The notes: generated by a model not told the origin, from the sequence alone. DNA of 64,000 nt from an uncultured Tateyamaria sp. (GCA_905480645.1 CAJQRC010000004.1:82095-146094); one strand, 5' to 3'; shown: positions 47,774 through 57,464, counted from the first letter of the stretch. Numbers and translations: made by a program.

Positions 47774-49288
47774 GTGCTCGAAGGACTTTTAGTCGGACTT
47801 CAAACTGCCCTTTCTCTCCAAAATCTGCTGATGGTAATAGGCGGGTGCCTAATCGGGACATTTATTGGTATGCTGCCGGGTCTCGGACCTATGTCGATTA
47901 TTGCAATAATGATACCGGTTGCTATTTCAATAGGAGACCCATCAGCAGCTCTAATTCTTTTAGCTGGTGTTTATTATGGAGCTATTTTTGGCGGATCCAC
48001 CTCCTCAATACTACTGAACGCTCCTGGAGTTGCTGGTACAGTTGCTACCAGTTTCGATGGTTATCCAATGGCTCGACAAGGCAAAGCCGGCAAGGCATTG
48101 ACCATAGCCGCCATTGCGAGTTTTGCAGGCGGTACTATAGGAGCGATCCTGCTAATGGTATTTGCTCCAGCATTGTCTTCAGTGGCACTTTTATTTCATT
48201 CAGCAGAGTATTTCGCCCTCATGGTCGTAGGTCTATCTGCAATTGCTGCATTTGCCGGAAGCGGTCAGGTATCAAAAGCGGTCCTAATGACTGTCTTAGG
48301 GTTAATTATGGCCACAGTTGGTGAGGGTGCCTTATTTAATCTACCCCGTTTCACAATGGGCATTATGGACTTACAATCCGGTTTTGGGTTTGTCACACTA
48401 GCAATGGCTATGTTCGCACTGCCAGAAGCAATATTTTTGATATTAAAACCGCGGTCAGTTGACAATAACAGCAATAAAAAAATCACAGATTTACGTATAA
48501 CCGCAGCTGAAGCAAAAGCTATTTTTCCAGTAATAGGACGCCAATCTATTCAAGGGTTTTTTATCGGAGTTCTTCCCGGTGCAGGAGCAACCATTGCAAG
48601 CTTTTTAGGATATGCCGTAGAACGCAACATAGCTACAAAAGAGGAACAAGAAAAATTTGGAAACGGATCGATAAAAGGGCTAGCCGCACCAGAAACGGCC
48701 AATAATGCTGCATGCACGGGCTCATTCGTACCATTATTAACACTTGGTATTCCAGGCTCAGGTACAACTGCAATTCTACTTGGTGCCTTAATCGCTTTAA
48801 ACGTGACCCCTGGCCCACGTTTAATGATCGACGAACCTCAGATCTTCTGGGCTGTAATCATGTCTATGTTCATTGGTAACCTTGTTTTGTTAATTCTAAA
48901 TTTACCTCTAATTCCCTACATTGCTAAAGTTTTATCAATCCCACGTAATTATCTGATCCCTTATATCCTCTTTTTCACGCTAATGGGCGCCTATATTGGT
49001 CAAAACAATGCAACCGAGCTTTTATTGCTGACGGGTTTCGGTATTTGCGCTACGGGCCTTAAATTTGGGGGATATCCATTGGCACCTCTGCTTATTGGTT
49101 TCATTCTGGGCGGCATGATGGAAGATAACTTCGCCCGTTCAATGCAGCTTTATGATGGAATTGCATTCATTTGGGAACGTCCGATGACACTGGGATTACT
49201 GGCTATTGCCTCTATCTTAATGATCGTGCCAAGTTATCGATCCCACAGAAAAAACCGACTAGAAATTACAACAGCCGATGGTGACTAA
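47774..49288 (+). CDS. tctA: Tripartite tricarboxylate transporter large membrane subunit
   Basis: The 504-residue protein has about twelve membrane segments and the TctA motifs GTFIGMLPGLGPMSIIAIMIP near 33-53, GVYYGAIFGGSTSSILLNAPG near 72-92 and the repeat-like GVLPGAGATIASFLGYAVERN near 260-280. I start at GTG 47774, with GGAGG at 47764-47768, giving the family length; a longer frame upstream would overlap tctB and has no similarity. It is the sodium- or proton-coupled pore of the system. Confidence 0.9.
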   Translation: MLEGLLVGLQTALSLQNLLMVIGGCLIGTFIGMLPGLGPMSIIAIMIPVAISIGDPSAALILLAGVYYGAIFGGSTSSILLNAPGVAGTVATSFDGYPMARQGKAGKALTIAAIASFAGGTIGAILLMVFAPALSSVALLFHSAEYFALMVVGLSAIAAFAGSGQVSKAVLMTVLGLIMATVGEGALFNLPRFTMGIMDLQSGFGFVTLAMAMFALPEAIFLILKPRSVDNNSNKKITDLRITAAEAKAIFPVIGRQSIQGFFIGVLPGAGATIASFLGYAVERNIATKEEQEKFGNGSIKGLAAPETANNAACTGSFVPLLTLGIPGSGTTAILLGALIALNVTPGPRLMIDEPQIFWAVIMSMFIGNLVLLILNLPLIPYIAKVLSIPRNYLIPYILFFTLMGAYIGQNNATELLLLTGFGICATGLKFGGYPLAPLLIGFILGGMMEDNFARSMQLYDGIAFIWERPMTLGLLAIASILMIVPSYRSHRKNRLEITTADGD

Positions 49289-49431
49289 AAAATTCTACGC
49301 CGCAAGCATTTAATTAGCTTATGGAAACCATCGAGACTCGTGGTCATTTTTCAGAATTTTTGAAAGCTACACTGACAGTATCGTAGGCGCCAAAATTTGC
49401 CTAGGTCAGATTAGCCTTTTGCACGTATTGA

Positions 49432-50130
49432 TCGACCAAAAGTGAGGTACCGAAGGGCACTGTTGTTATCCGAGAAGGTGCCTTCGCTGATGTATCAAAT
49501 AGCCCAATTTTTAATTTAAAGGCTATTGATTATCAGCAAGCTATTGTCGCGACGGACCTAAATTAATTTCACACAGATAACCTCGAGCGTCACATGCAAC
49601 CGCCCCCAACAGTAAGTTGGCCATATCGCGCTACAATTTTAACCCATGACTAAGAACTAGCGGGAACTGGAATTATAACAGTTTTTGATGCAATTAGAGT
49701 TGGCTCTATCGTGCCAGACCGAAGCAGGAACCGCTATAGTAAGCATGCCCGTAAGGTTACGGGTGAAATACTTACCATGCGTAAACTGAAGGCCCTCAAA
49801 ATCAGTCACCATATTCAACTAAGGTTCGAGCTATGCTCAGAAACACTTGTCGAAGAGATCGATGAATTTAAACCAGAGGATAAAGTCGGCACTGTTTCTT
49901 TGATGGACCACACGCTAGGCCAGCGACAGTTAAGGGATATCAAACTGTTTGAGGACTATGTTTGCGAGAAAATAGCATTCCTTACGATAATTTTGGTAAT
50001 TACATCGAAGTCTTACGTGACTCTCAGAGTAAATATTCGAAAAAGTAAGAAGATTTAGCCGTGTCTGCACCCAAACAAATTAAAGTCACTTTAGCAAGTC
50101 ATGATGACACCACATTAAAAAATGTAATCA
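49432..50130 (+). pseudogene. phnM: phnM pseudogene (alpha-D-ribose 1-methylphosphonate 5-triphosphate diphosphatase remnant)
   Basis: One frame carries successive PhnM signatures: KGTVVIREGAFADVS (49453 on), FHTDNLERHMQPPPTVSWP (49567 on), GIITVFDAIRVGS, HHIQLRFEL and VSLMDHTLGQRQL. It is broken by TAA at 49564 and 49651. After a frameshift near 49980-50000 the match continues as KVTLASHDDTTLKNV (50082 on), past another TAA at 50046, and stops where the convergent HAD gene ends. The last third of PhnM is missing. PhnM works in the C-P lyase pathway, so this is a relic of phosphonate breakdown next to a phosphonate-type importer. It cannot make a functional enzyme. Confidence 0.85.
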
Positions 50131-51015
50131 TGGACAATCTAGAATGTAATCTGGCTGGATACCAGAAGAGATAATCGGTGGAAAAACATCATGACCTGCG
50201 AAGAATCCATAGCCAGCAATTAAAGCAGATTTAATACCTGCAGCTTGCCCGCCAAGAATATCTGTATGAAGGCTATCACCCACCATGATGGTGCGAGCAG
50301 GGTCAAAGCTGTCTAATCGTGTAAATGCTAAATCAAAAATATTTTGAAAAGGTTTACCAAAAAAGCACGGCTCTACACCGGTATCGTCACCAAGTCTGTG
50401 CCCATAGCTTCCAGGCTCTATTGAAAACCCGTCTTCATAAGGCGCGACAATATCGGGGTTACCAACAATGACGGGCCGAGGGTTTTTTATCAATGAAGTC
50501 TCTAAAAACGCATGTCTCCGCTCTGTCCAGACAGCACTGCCCATCAGTATGAAACCTTCAGCTTCTTCATATGCTGAGACATCATCCGCGAGATAAGTAA
50601 TATCTAAGTGTTCGAGATCTTCCAGGCCCCAGATTTCAGTATCCATTATACCCCACTTAGTTGTAGGCATTTTATTAATCGCTGCAAGAGTTGCTGTCCG
50701 GCTGGTAATCACATCTTCAGGGTCAAAATTATAACCGAGACGCTTATACTTTCTCATCAAGGCGGAGTGCGGATATCCAGCGGCATTAGACACGACCATC
50801 ACGCGCTTACCCCCTTTTTGCAAACCAGCAACCCTTTCTGGGACTCCGGGAATGGCGGTCTCCCCAATATTAAGCACACCAAAGGCATCTAGTAGAAAAA
50901 CATCTATTTCACTAGCAAGATAATCAAGGTTGGGTAGCCTGTGGCAATTTGCACGGCGAGTAACGTCAGGGAGTCTATATCGAATACGCTCATAAGCCTC
51001 AAAGGCCTCTTTCAT
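50128..51015 (-). CDS. HAD class IIA-like hydrolase (TIGR01459-like)
   Basis: The protein of about 295 residues is of the HAD superfamily with a C2 cap (NagD/PNPP-like). Motif I reads VFLLDAFGVLNIG with nucleophile D43, but the usual second Asp at +2 is F45. Motif II is VVSNAAG, and motif IV IMVGDSLHTDILGG is intact. TIGR01459 relatives often carry Trp at +2. It starts 2 bases after the phnE2 stop (ATG 51015) and is the last gene of the phn operon. Loss of the general acid makes ordinary phosphomonoesterase activity doubtful. Confidence 0.8.
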   Translation of the reverse strand: MKEAFEAYERIRYRLPDVTRRANCHRLPNLDYLASEIDVFLLDAFGVLNIGETAIPGVPERVAGLQKGGKRVMVVSNAAGYPHSALMRKYKRLGYNFDPEDVITSRTATLAAINKMPTTKWGIMDTEIWGLEDLEHLDITYLADDVSAYEEAEGFILMGSAVWTERRHAFLETSLIKNPRPVIVGNPDIVAPYEDGFSIEPGSYGHRLGDDTGVEPCFFGKPFQNIFDLAFTRLDSFDPARTIMVGDSLHTDILGGQAAGIKSALIAGYGFFAGHDVFPPIISSGIQPDYILDCP

Positions 51016-51017
51016 CT

Positions 51018-51833
51018 TCAAATTATTGCACCTCGTACCTTGGCGGAGACCCATTCAGAAATAATCACTGCTGCAAGAATAACCAATAAAATTAATGAAA
51101 CTTGCGGCCACGCTAAAACATTAAGAGAGGATGATAACTGCAACCCGATACCACCAGCACCCACAAGTCCAAGCACTGTACTTTCTCGGATATTAATATC
51201 CCAGCGGAATACAGCTATGCCTGCAAATGCTGGCAAAACTTGTGGCACAATACCATAGGCCATAATTTGCCAGCGCGATGCTCCAGTGGCTGTGATAGCT
51301 TCAACTTGCGTTTCATCAATTTCTTCAATTGCCTCGTAAAGAAGTTTCGCACAAAATCCAATTGAGCGAATGGCTATGGCCATAACTCCTGCAAAAACCC
51401 CAGGACCAATAATAGCTATGAGTAACAATGCCCAAATCAGTGAATTAATCGAGCGAGTTGAGACAATTATCAGAAGAGCGATTGGCCTTATAACAAGTCG
51501 AGAAGGTGTTGTATTACGCGCAGCCAAAAAGGCGACAGGTACCGCTGCTATCAACGCAAATATGGTACCAAGAGTTGCAATATTTAAAGTATCCCAAATC
51601 GGCTTACCCAATTGGGTAATATAACTCCATTTAGGGGGAGTCGCACGCGTCCAGATATCATCTGCTATACGGGGAGCATCCCAAACAAAAAACCAAGTGG
51701 TTGAGGCAGAAATTTTTTGCCAGCAGTAAGCAAATATGGCAACTCCAATTAGCCAAATCACCCAATGCATCAGGCTTTCTCGACTGGTACGACGTCGCCA
51801 GATTTTTTGGTCATTCAAATCCTTAACAGGCAT
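51018..51833 (-). CDS. phnE: Phosphonate-type ABC transporter permease 2
   Basis: The 271-residue permease has about five to six helices. The conserved C-terminal EAA-like loop (ITATGASRWQIMAYGIVPQVL near 185-205) and [18 protein letters not shown] near 223-240 are typical of PhnE. With the partner permease it forms the pore of a PhnCDE importer. Its ATG shares one base with the upstream phnE stop. Confidence 0.9.
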   Translation of the reverse strand: MPVKDLNDQKIWRRRTSRESLMHWVIWLIGVAIFAYCWQKISASTTWFFVWDAPRIADDIWTRATPPKWSYITQLGKPIWDTLNIATLGTIFALIAAVPVAFLAARNTTPSRLVIRPIALLIIVSTRSINSLIWALLLIAIIGPGVFAGVMAIAIRSIGFCAKLLYEAIEEIDETQVEAITATGASRWQIMAYGIVPQVLPAFAGIAVFRWDINIRESTVLGLVGAGGIGLQLSSSLNVLAWPQVSLILLVILAAVIISEWVSAKVRGAII

Positions 51834-52642
51834 TATTGCACTCTCTCGCGGACGATGCCTGACAAATATTCAAGCGCCATTACAATCACAATAATGAGCA
51901 ATAATATTGCCGCAGCTGTATCATATTCATAGCGATCAAAAGCAGTATTTAAGGTCGCTCCAATTCCACCCGCCCCAACCAAGCCAAGAATTGCACTCTC
52001 ACGGAAGTTAATGTCCAAACGATAAATCGAAAGTCCAATCAAACGCGGCATTACTTGAGGTTGTACACCATAATTAATCCATTGAGCCCATTTTGCTCCT
52101 GAAGCTTTGATTGCTTCAGCCTGAACACGATCCATACTCTCAATATCCTCGGCTAAAAGTTTGGATAAAAACCCAATTGTAGCGAAACTTAGAGTTAGAA
52201 AACCTGCAAGTGGACCGAAGCCAAATATTGCAACTAGCAAAATAGCAACAATAATTTCTTGTAACGCACGACTTATCGCAATTATCGATCGGCATATCAG
52301 GTATATTGGCAAAGGCGCAATATTGCGTGCAGCGCCCAGTGCTATGGGGATCGAGATTATAATACCTACGACTGAAGAGGCAACCGTCATAATGATGCTT
52401 TCAATCATGCCTTCCCAGATGTCACCAGAGCGGGACGAGAAATCTGGGCTGGTGAATGCAAGGATAAATTGCTTACCTCGATCCAAACCTTCGTAGACCC
52501 GCATCCAGTTGACCTCAATGGTCAAAAAGGCTGCAATCAAATAAGCAGAAAATCCAATAAGCAACACCCAACGCAGCCAAGCACGCTGCACGAAAGGTGG
52601 CTTTTTCCAAGGCTTACCAATGTGCGTGCTTATATCGCTCAT
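51833..52642 (-). CDS. phnE: Phosphonate-type ABC transporter permease 1
   Basis: The 269-residue permease is related to, but distinct from, the next one. The EAA-like loop [20 protein letters not shown] lies near 175-195, then [19 protein letters not shown]. Two PhnE paralogues in tandem are common in marine bacterial phosphonate/phosphite importers. It overlaps phnC by 4 bases. Confidence 0.9.
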   Translation of the reverse strand: MSDISTHIGKPWKKPPFVQRAWLRWVLLIGFSAYLIAAFLTIEVNWMRVYEGLDRGKQFILAFTSPDFSSRSGDIWEGMIESIIMTVASSVVGIIISIPIALGAARNIAPLPIYLICRSIIAISRALQEIIVAILLVAIFGFGPLAGFLTLSFATIGFLSKLLAEDIESMDRVQAEAIKASGAKWAQWINYGVQPQVMPRLIGLSIYRLDINFRESAILGLVGAGGIGATLNTAFDRYEYDTAAAILLLIIVIVMALEYLSGIVRERVQ

Positions 52643-53427
52643 TCCTTAGCCCCGTCTTCATCGTTTACGTTTTCAATCGTAGCTTCCCAATCCTCTTCAC
52701 CATAGATTGTAGTAAGTACATCCGGCGTCAATTCTTCGGGCAGACCATCGAACTCAACTGCACCAAAACGTAAACCAATGACGCGCTGCACAAACATTTG
52801 CGCCAGTGCCACATCGTGGATATTAATGATTGCAGCTAAACCACGCTCTTTGCAAAGCTCACAAATTAATCGCATGATCTGACGTGAGGTCTTGGGATCA
52901 AGTGAAGCTGTTGGCTCGTCTACCAGTAGTAAGGCAGGATTTTGAATTAATGCACGGCAAATACCAACCCTCTGACGCTGACCACCCGACAGCTCATCAG
53001 CACGTTTGTCAGACATGTGTGCCATGCCCACTCGGTCCAGCAAACGAAACGCCTCATCTATATCCGATTGAGGAAATTTGCGCAGGAAACTGCGCCAAAA
53101 CCCGACGTAACCCAATCGACCAGACAAAACATTTTCCATCACGGTTAAACGCTCAACAAGCGCATACTCTTGAAAAATCATTCCCATTCGGGATCTTTGA
53201 CGACGCAGAGCCGCGGTTGATAAACTGGTCAAGTCAACCTCACCAAGATGTACTTTACCCGATGTTGGCTCTACAAGTCGATTAATGCATCGAATAAGAG
53301 TTGATTTTCCAGCACCAGAAGGCCCAATCAAGGCCAAAACTTGGCCTTCTGGGACAACCAGATCAACAGCTTTCAATGCCTGATCTCCGGTCTTGTAAGT
53401 CTTCACAAGCTTTTCAAGACGCAGCAT
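52639..53427 (-). CDS. phnC: Phosphonate-type ABC transporter ATP-binding protein
   Basis: The 262-residue ATPase has Walker [21 protein letters not shown], signature [19 protein letters not shown], Walker [14 protein letters not shown] and H-loop [14 protein letters not shown] 53427 ([14 protein letters not shown]) is 5 bases after GGAGG; the longer frame upstream has no similarity. It follows phnD across a GC-rich hairpin. Confidence 0.92.
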   Translation of the reverse strand: MLRLEKLVKTYKTGDQALKAVDLVVPEGQVLALIGPSGAGKSTLIRCINRLVEPTSGKVHLGEVDLTSLSTAALRRQRSRMGMIFQEYALVERLTVMENVLSGRLGYVGFWRSFLRKFPQSDIDEAFRLLDRVGMAHMSDKRADELSGGQRQRVGICRALIQNPALLLVDEPTASLDPKTSRQIMRLICELCKERGLAAIINIHDVALAQMFVQRVIGLRFGAVEFDGLPEELTPDVLTTIYGEEDWEATIENVNDEDGAKE

Positions 53428-53460
53428 AAAAGCCTCCATAACTCTTCTTACTTTAGAAAA

Positions 53461-53482
53461 TGGCGGGCTCAAAAGCCCGCCA
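53461..53482 (-). terminator. Hairpin with short T-tract between phnD and phnC
   Basis: TGGCGGGCT and AGCCCGCCA form a 9-bp GC-rich stem with a 4-base loop, followed on the minus strand by TTTTC. It lies 9 bases after the phnD stop. It probably acts as an attenuator that keeps binding protein in excess. Confidence 0.72.
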
Positions 53483-53491
53483 GATCAGTAA

Positions 53492-54466
53492 TTATTCGCA
53501 GGAATAGCTTACACCGTTGGCAGCGTCTATCTTGCGGATTACGTCCCAAAACTCTTGGTATGTCATCGGCAAAAATTGACCTTCGTTTGATTTCTCAAAC
53601 TCGGTCTGTAAAGATGTACCTTCCCACTCAAAATTAAAGAAAGCGTTACGAATTTTATCCTTTAACTCTGGAGTTAGGTTGTGCGCAGTACCAAATCCCG
53701 TTGTTGGGAATGTCTGTGATTTATAGATTGTCACAACCTGATCTTCTGAAATCACGTCACGGCTTAACATCCGAGCTTTCACTGAGTTGGCAATTGACGC
53801 GGCCATATAATCTTTATTGGCAACACCAAGGATCGAGTTGTCGTGCTTACCTGAATACACTGGCTCAAAGTCACGATCAGGCAGCATATCAAAATCACCT
53901 TTGAGAATCGCACTAGGCGCTTTAAAACCTGAATTCGACGTCGGAGACGTAAAGGCTAGTTGCTTACCTTTTATATCCTCAACTTTTTCGATGCCAGATC
54001 CAGGGTATGTGATAATTTCCATCTCATATCCAAAATTTCCGTCCTTAGAAGCCATAATCGTAAATGGATTAAATCCTGCACAGTTAACTGCCAGAGGATT
54101 AGACCCTGTATTAAATCCAGCAATATGCAAACGTCCCGATCGCATTGCTTCAATCTGCGCCGCATTATTTTGTACAGGGAAGAATACAACCGACTTCCCA
54201 GTTTCAGCTTCCAGATGGGTTAGAAAGTCAGACCAAGCTTCTTTATATACTGCCGGATCTTCGACAGGTGTGTAGGCGAAAATTAGAGTATCTGGATCAA
54301 CCAGATCTGCAGGATCATTGGGTGTATCAGCAATCAAATCTCCATCTATATCACAAAATCGCTTGTCCAAGTCACCCCGTGGACAATCTTCCGCTCCTGC
54401 TGCGCTAGTCAGTGACATTACAAGCGCCAAAGCTGCACCAGACAAAACAATATTAGCTATTTTCAT
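53492..54466 (-). CDS. phnD: Phosphonate/phosphite-type ABC transporter substrate-binding protein
   Basis: The 324-residue periplasmic protein has a signal peptide (residues 1-25, ALALVMSLTSAAGA). A short Asp-rich segment follows (CDIDGDLIADTPNDPADLVD, about 38-57) before the binding fold (LIFAYTPVEDPAVYKEAW; MRSGRLHIAGFNTG; KQLAFTSPTSNSGFKAP). It is the PhnD family. Its ligand could be a phosphonate, phosphite or another phosphorus compound; sequence does not settle this. It is first in phnD-phnC-phnE-phnE-HAD. Confidence 0.88.
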   Translation of the reverse strand: MKIANIVLSGAALALVMSLTSAAGAEDCPRGDLDKRFCDIDGDLIADTPNDPADLVDPDTLIFAYTPVEDPAVYKEAWSDFLTHLEAETGKSVVFFPVQNNAAQIEAMRSGRLHIAGFNTGSNPLAVNCAGFNPFTIMASKDGNFGYEMEIITYPGSGIEKVEDIKGKQLAFTSPTSNSGFKAPSAILKGDFDMLPDRDFEPVYSGKHDNSILGVANKDYMAASIANSVKARMLSRDVISEDQVVTIYKSQTFPTTGFGTAHNLTPELKDKIRNAFFNFEWEGTSLQTEFEKSNEGQFLPMTYQEFWDVIRKIDAANGVSYSCE

Positions 54467-54554
54467 AAAATTTTCCTCCCTTTTTTCTTATTTTTTCCAT
54501 TGATAATCGTAGCCAGAAAAGAGATATTTACAAGACAGATATTTAAAACAGACA

Positions 54555-55208
54555 CTAGATTTCTATGCCATGCTCTCCCCAACTGGAAAATTGGTCCTTA
54601 CTAGGTAAGTCCGGCAACGGTTCGTTTAAATATCCCTTAGAGTAAAGTCTAAACATAATATTGGCATTACGAGCTGTCTGGTAATCAATAATGCTATCGC
54701 CTACATAAAGTGTTTCAGCGGGGTCGCAATTAAGTAATTTGCAGCAATTCAAAAGTGGCTGCGGATCTGGCTTTTTAGGTCGCCCCGGCAAAGCACCTTT
54801 TATCACTTTAAAATATTGTGTAAGATCCATTAGATGGCAAATTTCATTGGCCGGTTTCTCAGGCTTATTAGTACATATACCCAGTGGTATGCCAGCTAAA
54901 CAAAATCCCTCAAGAGCTGGAACTACACCTCGATATGGTTCGGTTAAAGTCGTCATATCTGCTGCATAAGCTTCCAAAAAACGCTCAAGTGCTTTTTGAT
55001 AAATCAGCTTATCACTATCACCAGTCGCAATGAGGCACTTTTCAACAAGCACCTCAACACCATTCCCTATGAAAGAAATTATTGTCGCCAAATCGAGCGT
55101 CATTCTATTCATCTCTAAAAGCATAACATTAGCTGCTGCGTGTAGATCAGGAGCGCTGTGAATTAATGTTCCATCGAGATCGAATATTATAGCTTTTACT
55201 TGGCCCAT
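54555..55208 (-). CDS. HAD hydrolase, phosphoglycolate phosphatase-like
   Basis: The 217-residue HAD with a C1 cap has motif I AIIFDLDGTLIHSAPDLH (nucleophile Asp near residue 9, with the +2 Asp present), motif II GICTNKP and motif IV LYVGDSIIDYQTARNA. The first residues match Gph, which removes phosphate from 2-phosphoglycolate. ATG 55208 starts at the fold; the upstream extension is unlikely. It lies 88 bases upstream of phnD on the same strand and may be co-transcribed. Confidence 0.82.
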   Translation of the reverse strand: MGQVKAIIFDLDGTLIHSAPDLHAAANVMLLEMNRMTLDLATIISFIGNGVEVLVEKCLIATGDSDKLIYQKALERFLEAYAADMTTLTEPYRGVVPALEGFCLAGIPLGICTNKPEKPANEICHLMDLTQYFKVIKGALPGRPKKPDPQPLLNCCKLLNCDPAETLYVGDSIIDYQTARNANIMFRLYSKGYLNEPLPDLPSKDQFSSWGEHGIEI

Positions 55209-55367
55209 AAAGATAAAATTAATGCATTGAAACCGTGAACGCAATAATAGTTCTAGACATGATTGGTGAAAAATTTTTAAGATTTTAGGTAAAACAAAAT
55301 CAAATTTTAGGGCAACATATATCTACAATGTTTGCAAAACACTTCTGTCTTGTTCATTCTCTGCAGA

Positions 55368-56489
55368 ATGGAGTTCCTAACCGTAAGCCATAGCAGTTTC
55401 TTAATTGGGATGTCGTGCCTCGTTGCGCTGGTAGCAGGATTCACTGGCCTCTCACTAACACGCGATCTATCGCAAAAGCCAATGTTCCAAAAGAAGATTG
55501 CGATTGCTCTTGCTGCGATTGCTTTGGGGGGCGGCATCTGGGCAATGCATTTTGTAGCAATGTTGGGCTTGAAGCTACCTATACTATTTTATTACGATGC
55601 TGCAATTACGCTCGTTTCAGCCCTATCAGCAATTCTTCTTGTTGGTGCCGCTCTTATCCTTTTGCATTTCGCCGAACGCACACCAATTATTATTTCAATT
55701 GCTGGTAGCATCGTTGGCATTGGAATATTAGCAATGCACTATATTGGCATGGCGGGGTTAGAGTTGTGTCGGGCAATCTACACTACATCAGGTGTTATCT
55801 ACTCATCTTTTGCAGGAGTTGGTCTTTGCATTTTGGCATTCTGGATTACCTACGGCCAAAGGACAGACCGTAACATCGTTTTAGGAACAATCTGCTTTGC
55901 TATAGCAGTTTGTTCAGTGCATTTTTTGGCAGTATCGGGCACGAATTTTGTAACCACCCCAAGCCTTCCCGAATTTGGGCCAACAATAAGCAACGAGGTC
56001 TTAGCGCTAGTTGTAATCTTTTTCAGTTTTGTAATTTTCGGTGCATGCCTTTGGGTAAGTGTTACTTACCTCGTTGCACCGAACGGTGAAACAAAAATCG
56101 GTGACCCTCTAAACGTAACACAGGAGCGAATAGAAGACGTACAAATCCCCTGCGAACGAGATGGTAGAAAAATTTTCATATGGTCAAGCGATGTCCATTT
56201 TGTAAGGGCTGATGGCCACTACACACAAATCTACAAAAATAATGAGCGATTATTTTGCGTTTGGCCTATCACCGAAGCAACAAAACGTCTGTTGCCCGTC
56301 GGCTTCATTCAAAGTCATAGAAGCTACTTAATCAATCCAGCCCGTGTCGCCCACTTTGAACGTATCAAAGACAAAGGACGTTGTGTCTTCAAAGGCACTG
56401 ATTCACCACCTGCACCAGTAAGTCGATCAAAACTTAAGGCTGTCCAAGACGCCTTGGCAGCGCAGATTGGCGCAGTTCGTGCAAAATAG
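55368..56489 (+). CDS. coxC: MHYT-LytTR membrane regulator, CoxC/CoxH-like
   Basis: The protein of about 373 residues has seven predicted N-terminal membrane segments carrying three MHYT-type motifs (WAMHFVAM, LAMHYIGMAG, CSVHFLAV), thought to bind copper and to sense O2, CO or NO. A cytoplasmic LytTR DNA-binding domain follows (KIFIWSSDVHFVRADGHYTQ; ESHRSYLIN-like QSHRSYLINPARV). CoxC and CoxH of Oligotropha have this architecture. It is immediately upstream of coxMSL and two direct repeats overlap its stop. I prefer ATG 55368 over an upstream TTG, but the ribosome site is poor for both. Confidence 0.82.
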   Translation: MEFLTVSHSSFLIGMSCLVALVAGFTGLSLTRDLSQKPMFQKKIAIALAAIALGGGIWAMHFVAMLGLKLPILFYYDAAITLVSALSAILLVGAALILLHFAERTPIIISIAGSIVGIGILAMHYIGMAGLELCRAIYTTSGVIYSSFAGVGLCILAFWITYGQRTDRNIVLGTICFAIAVCSVHFLAVSGTNFVTTPSLPEFGPTISNEVLALVVIFFSFVIFGACLWVSVTYLVAPNGETKIGDPLNVTQERIEDVQIPCERDGRKIFIWSSDVHFVRADGHYTQIYKNNERLFCVWPITEATKRLLPVGFIQSHRSYLINPARVAHFERIKDKGRCVFKGTDSPPAPVSRSKLKAVQDALAAQIGAVRAK

Positions 56490-56501
56490 ATCGCAATTCG
56501 T
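56472..56501 (+). promoter_or_regulatory. LytTR-type direct repeats upstream of coxM
   Basis: GCAGTTCGT (56472-56480) and GCAATTCGT (56493-56501) are 9-mers separated by 12 bases, a 21-bp period, and lie within longer repeats CGCARTTCGTGCAAAA. LytTR regulators bind two 9-bp direct repeats spaced 12 bp apart; the first copy fits the published consensus [TA][AC][CA]GTTN[AG][TG] at eight of nine positions. A weaker copy, GCTGTTCAT, follows at 56513-56521. It is a likely CoxC-binding site for the cox promoter. Confidence 0.65.
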
Positions 56502-56599
56502 GCAAAAAATCTGCTGTTCATTTAATATGTGAAGCAGAACCGCCATCAAACATGCCAATGTTCAATCAGCCAGAAAAAAGCTTCTAGAGAGGACAGCTA

Positions 56600-57454
56600 A
56601 TGATTCCAGCAGCATTTGAATATTACCGCCCACAAGATATGGCTGGAGTCTTTGCCATACTGCAGGAACATGGAGATGACGCGCGGGTCATGGCGGGTGG
56701 GCACAGCCTTATCCCCATGATGAAACTTCGTATGGCGGACGTTCCACACCTGATCGATTTACAAGATGTTGGAGGTATGTCCGATGTAACTATCGTCAGC
56801 CATGAAGTTCGTATTGGGGCAATGGTCACGCAAGCGGATATTATTGATAACACTGAATTAACAGCAGTAGTTCCCATCCTTCGAGAGGCCGCTTTACAGA
56901 TTGCAGATCCACAGGTGCGCTACATGGGAACAGTGGGCGGAAATATTGCCAATGGTGATCCAGGAAACGATATGCCTGGTTTAATGCAGTGCATGGACGC
57001 GACCTTCACTCTCGTCGGGCCAAATGGCGAACGTGGCGTTCAAGCGCGCGATTTTTATGAAGCAGCTTATATAACGGCTCGCGAAGATGATGAAATTTTA
57101 ACAGCTGTCACAATTCCATTGCACAGTGGTGGATATGCGTACGAAAAACAAAAACGCAAAATCGGAGATTATGCAACAGCGGCAGCAGCAGTGCAAATTA
57201 CCAAGGATAATGGAAGCTGCGCATCAGCGGCAATTGCCATGACAAACCTTAGCGACACGCCTGTCTACTCTGAAGCAGCGGGTGTAGCTCTGGTTGGCGG
57301 AACCCTAGATGATACTTCGTTAAAAGCCTCTGTTGCGGCGATGTTAAATGACATCGACCCTACAGAAGATAATCGCGGACCCATCGCATTCAAAAAACAC
57401 GTGGCTGGTGTCATCCTGCGCCGCGCAATCGAACGCGCTTGGTCGCGGACATAG
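56600..57454 (+). CDS. coxM: CO dehydrogenase medium subunit (FAD)
   Basis: The 284-residue flavoprotein begins [23 protein letters not shown]-binding motifs are [19 protein letters not shown] near 30-48 and [18 protein letters not shown] near 109-126. It passes electrons from the CoxS iron-sulfur clusters to the quinone pool. Its length matches CoxM of Oligotropha (about 288). It is the first gene of coxMSL, 110 bases after the regulator, with an AGAGAGGA site. Confidence 0.94.
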   Translation: MIPAAFEYYRPQDMAGVFAILQEHGDDARVMAGGHSLIPMMKLRMADVPHLIDLQDVGGMSDVTIVSHEVRIGAMVTQADIIDNTELTAVVPILREAALQIADPQVRYMGTVGGNIANGDPGNDMPGLMQCMDATFTLVGPNGERGVQARDFYEAAYITAREDDEILTAVTIPLHSGGYAYEKQKRKIGDYATAAAAVQITKDNGSCASAAIAMTNLSDTPVYSEAAGVALVGGTLDDTSLKASVAAMLNDIDPTEDNRGPIAFKKHVAGVILRRAIERAWSRT

Positions 57455-57464
57455 GGAGTACACC

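Noticed and set aside
49711..50058. 115-codon frame that could be called a hypothetical protein
   Set aside because: It is the middle of the broken phnM; the same frame continues upstream through stop codons with PhnM motifs.
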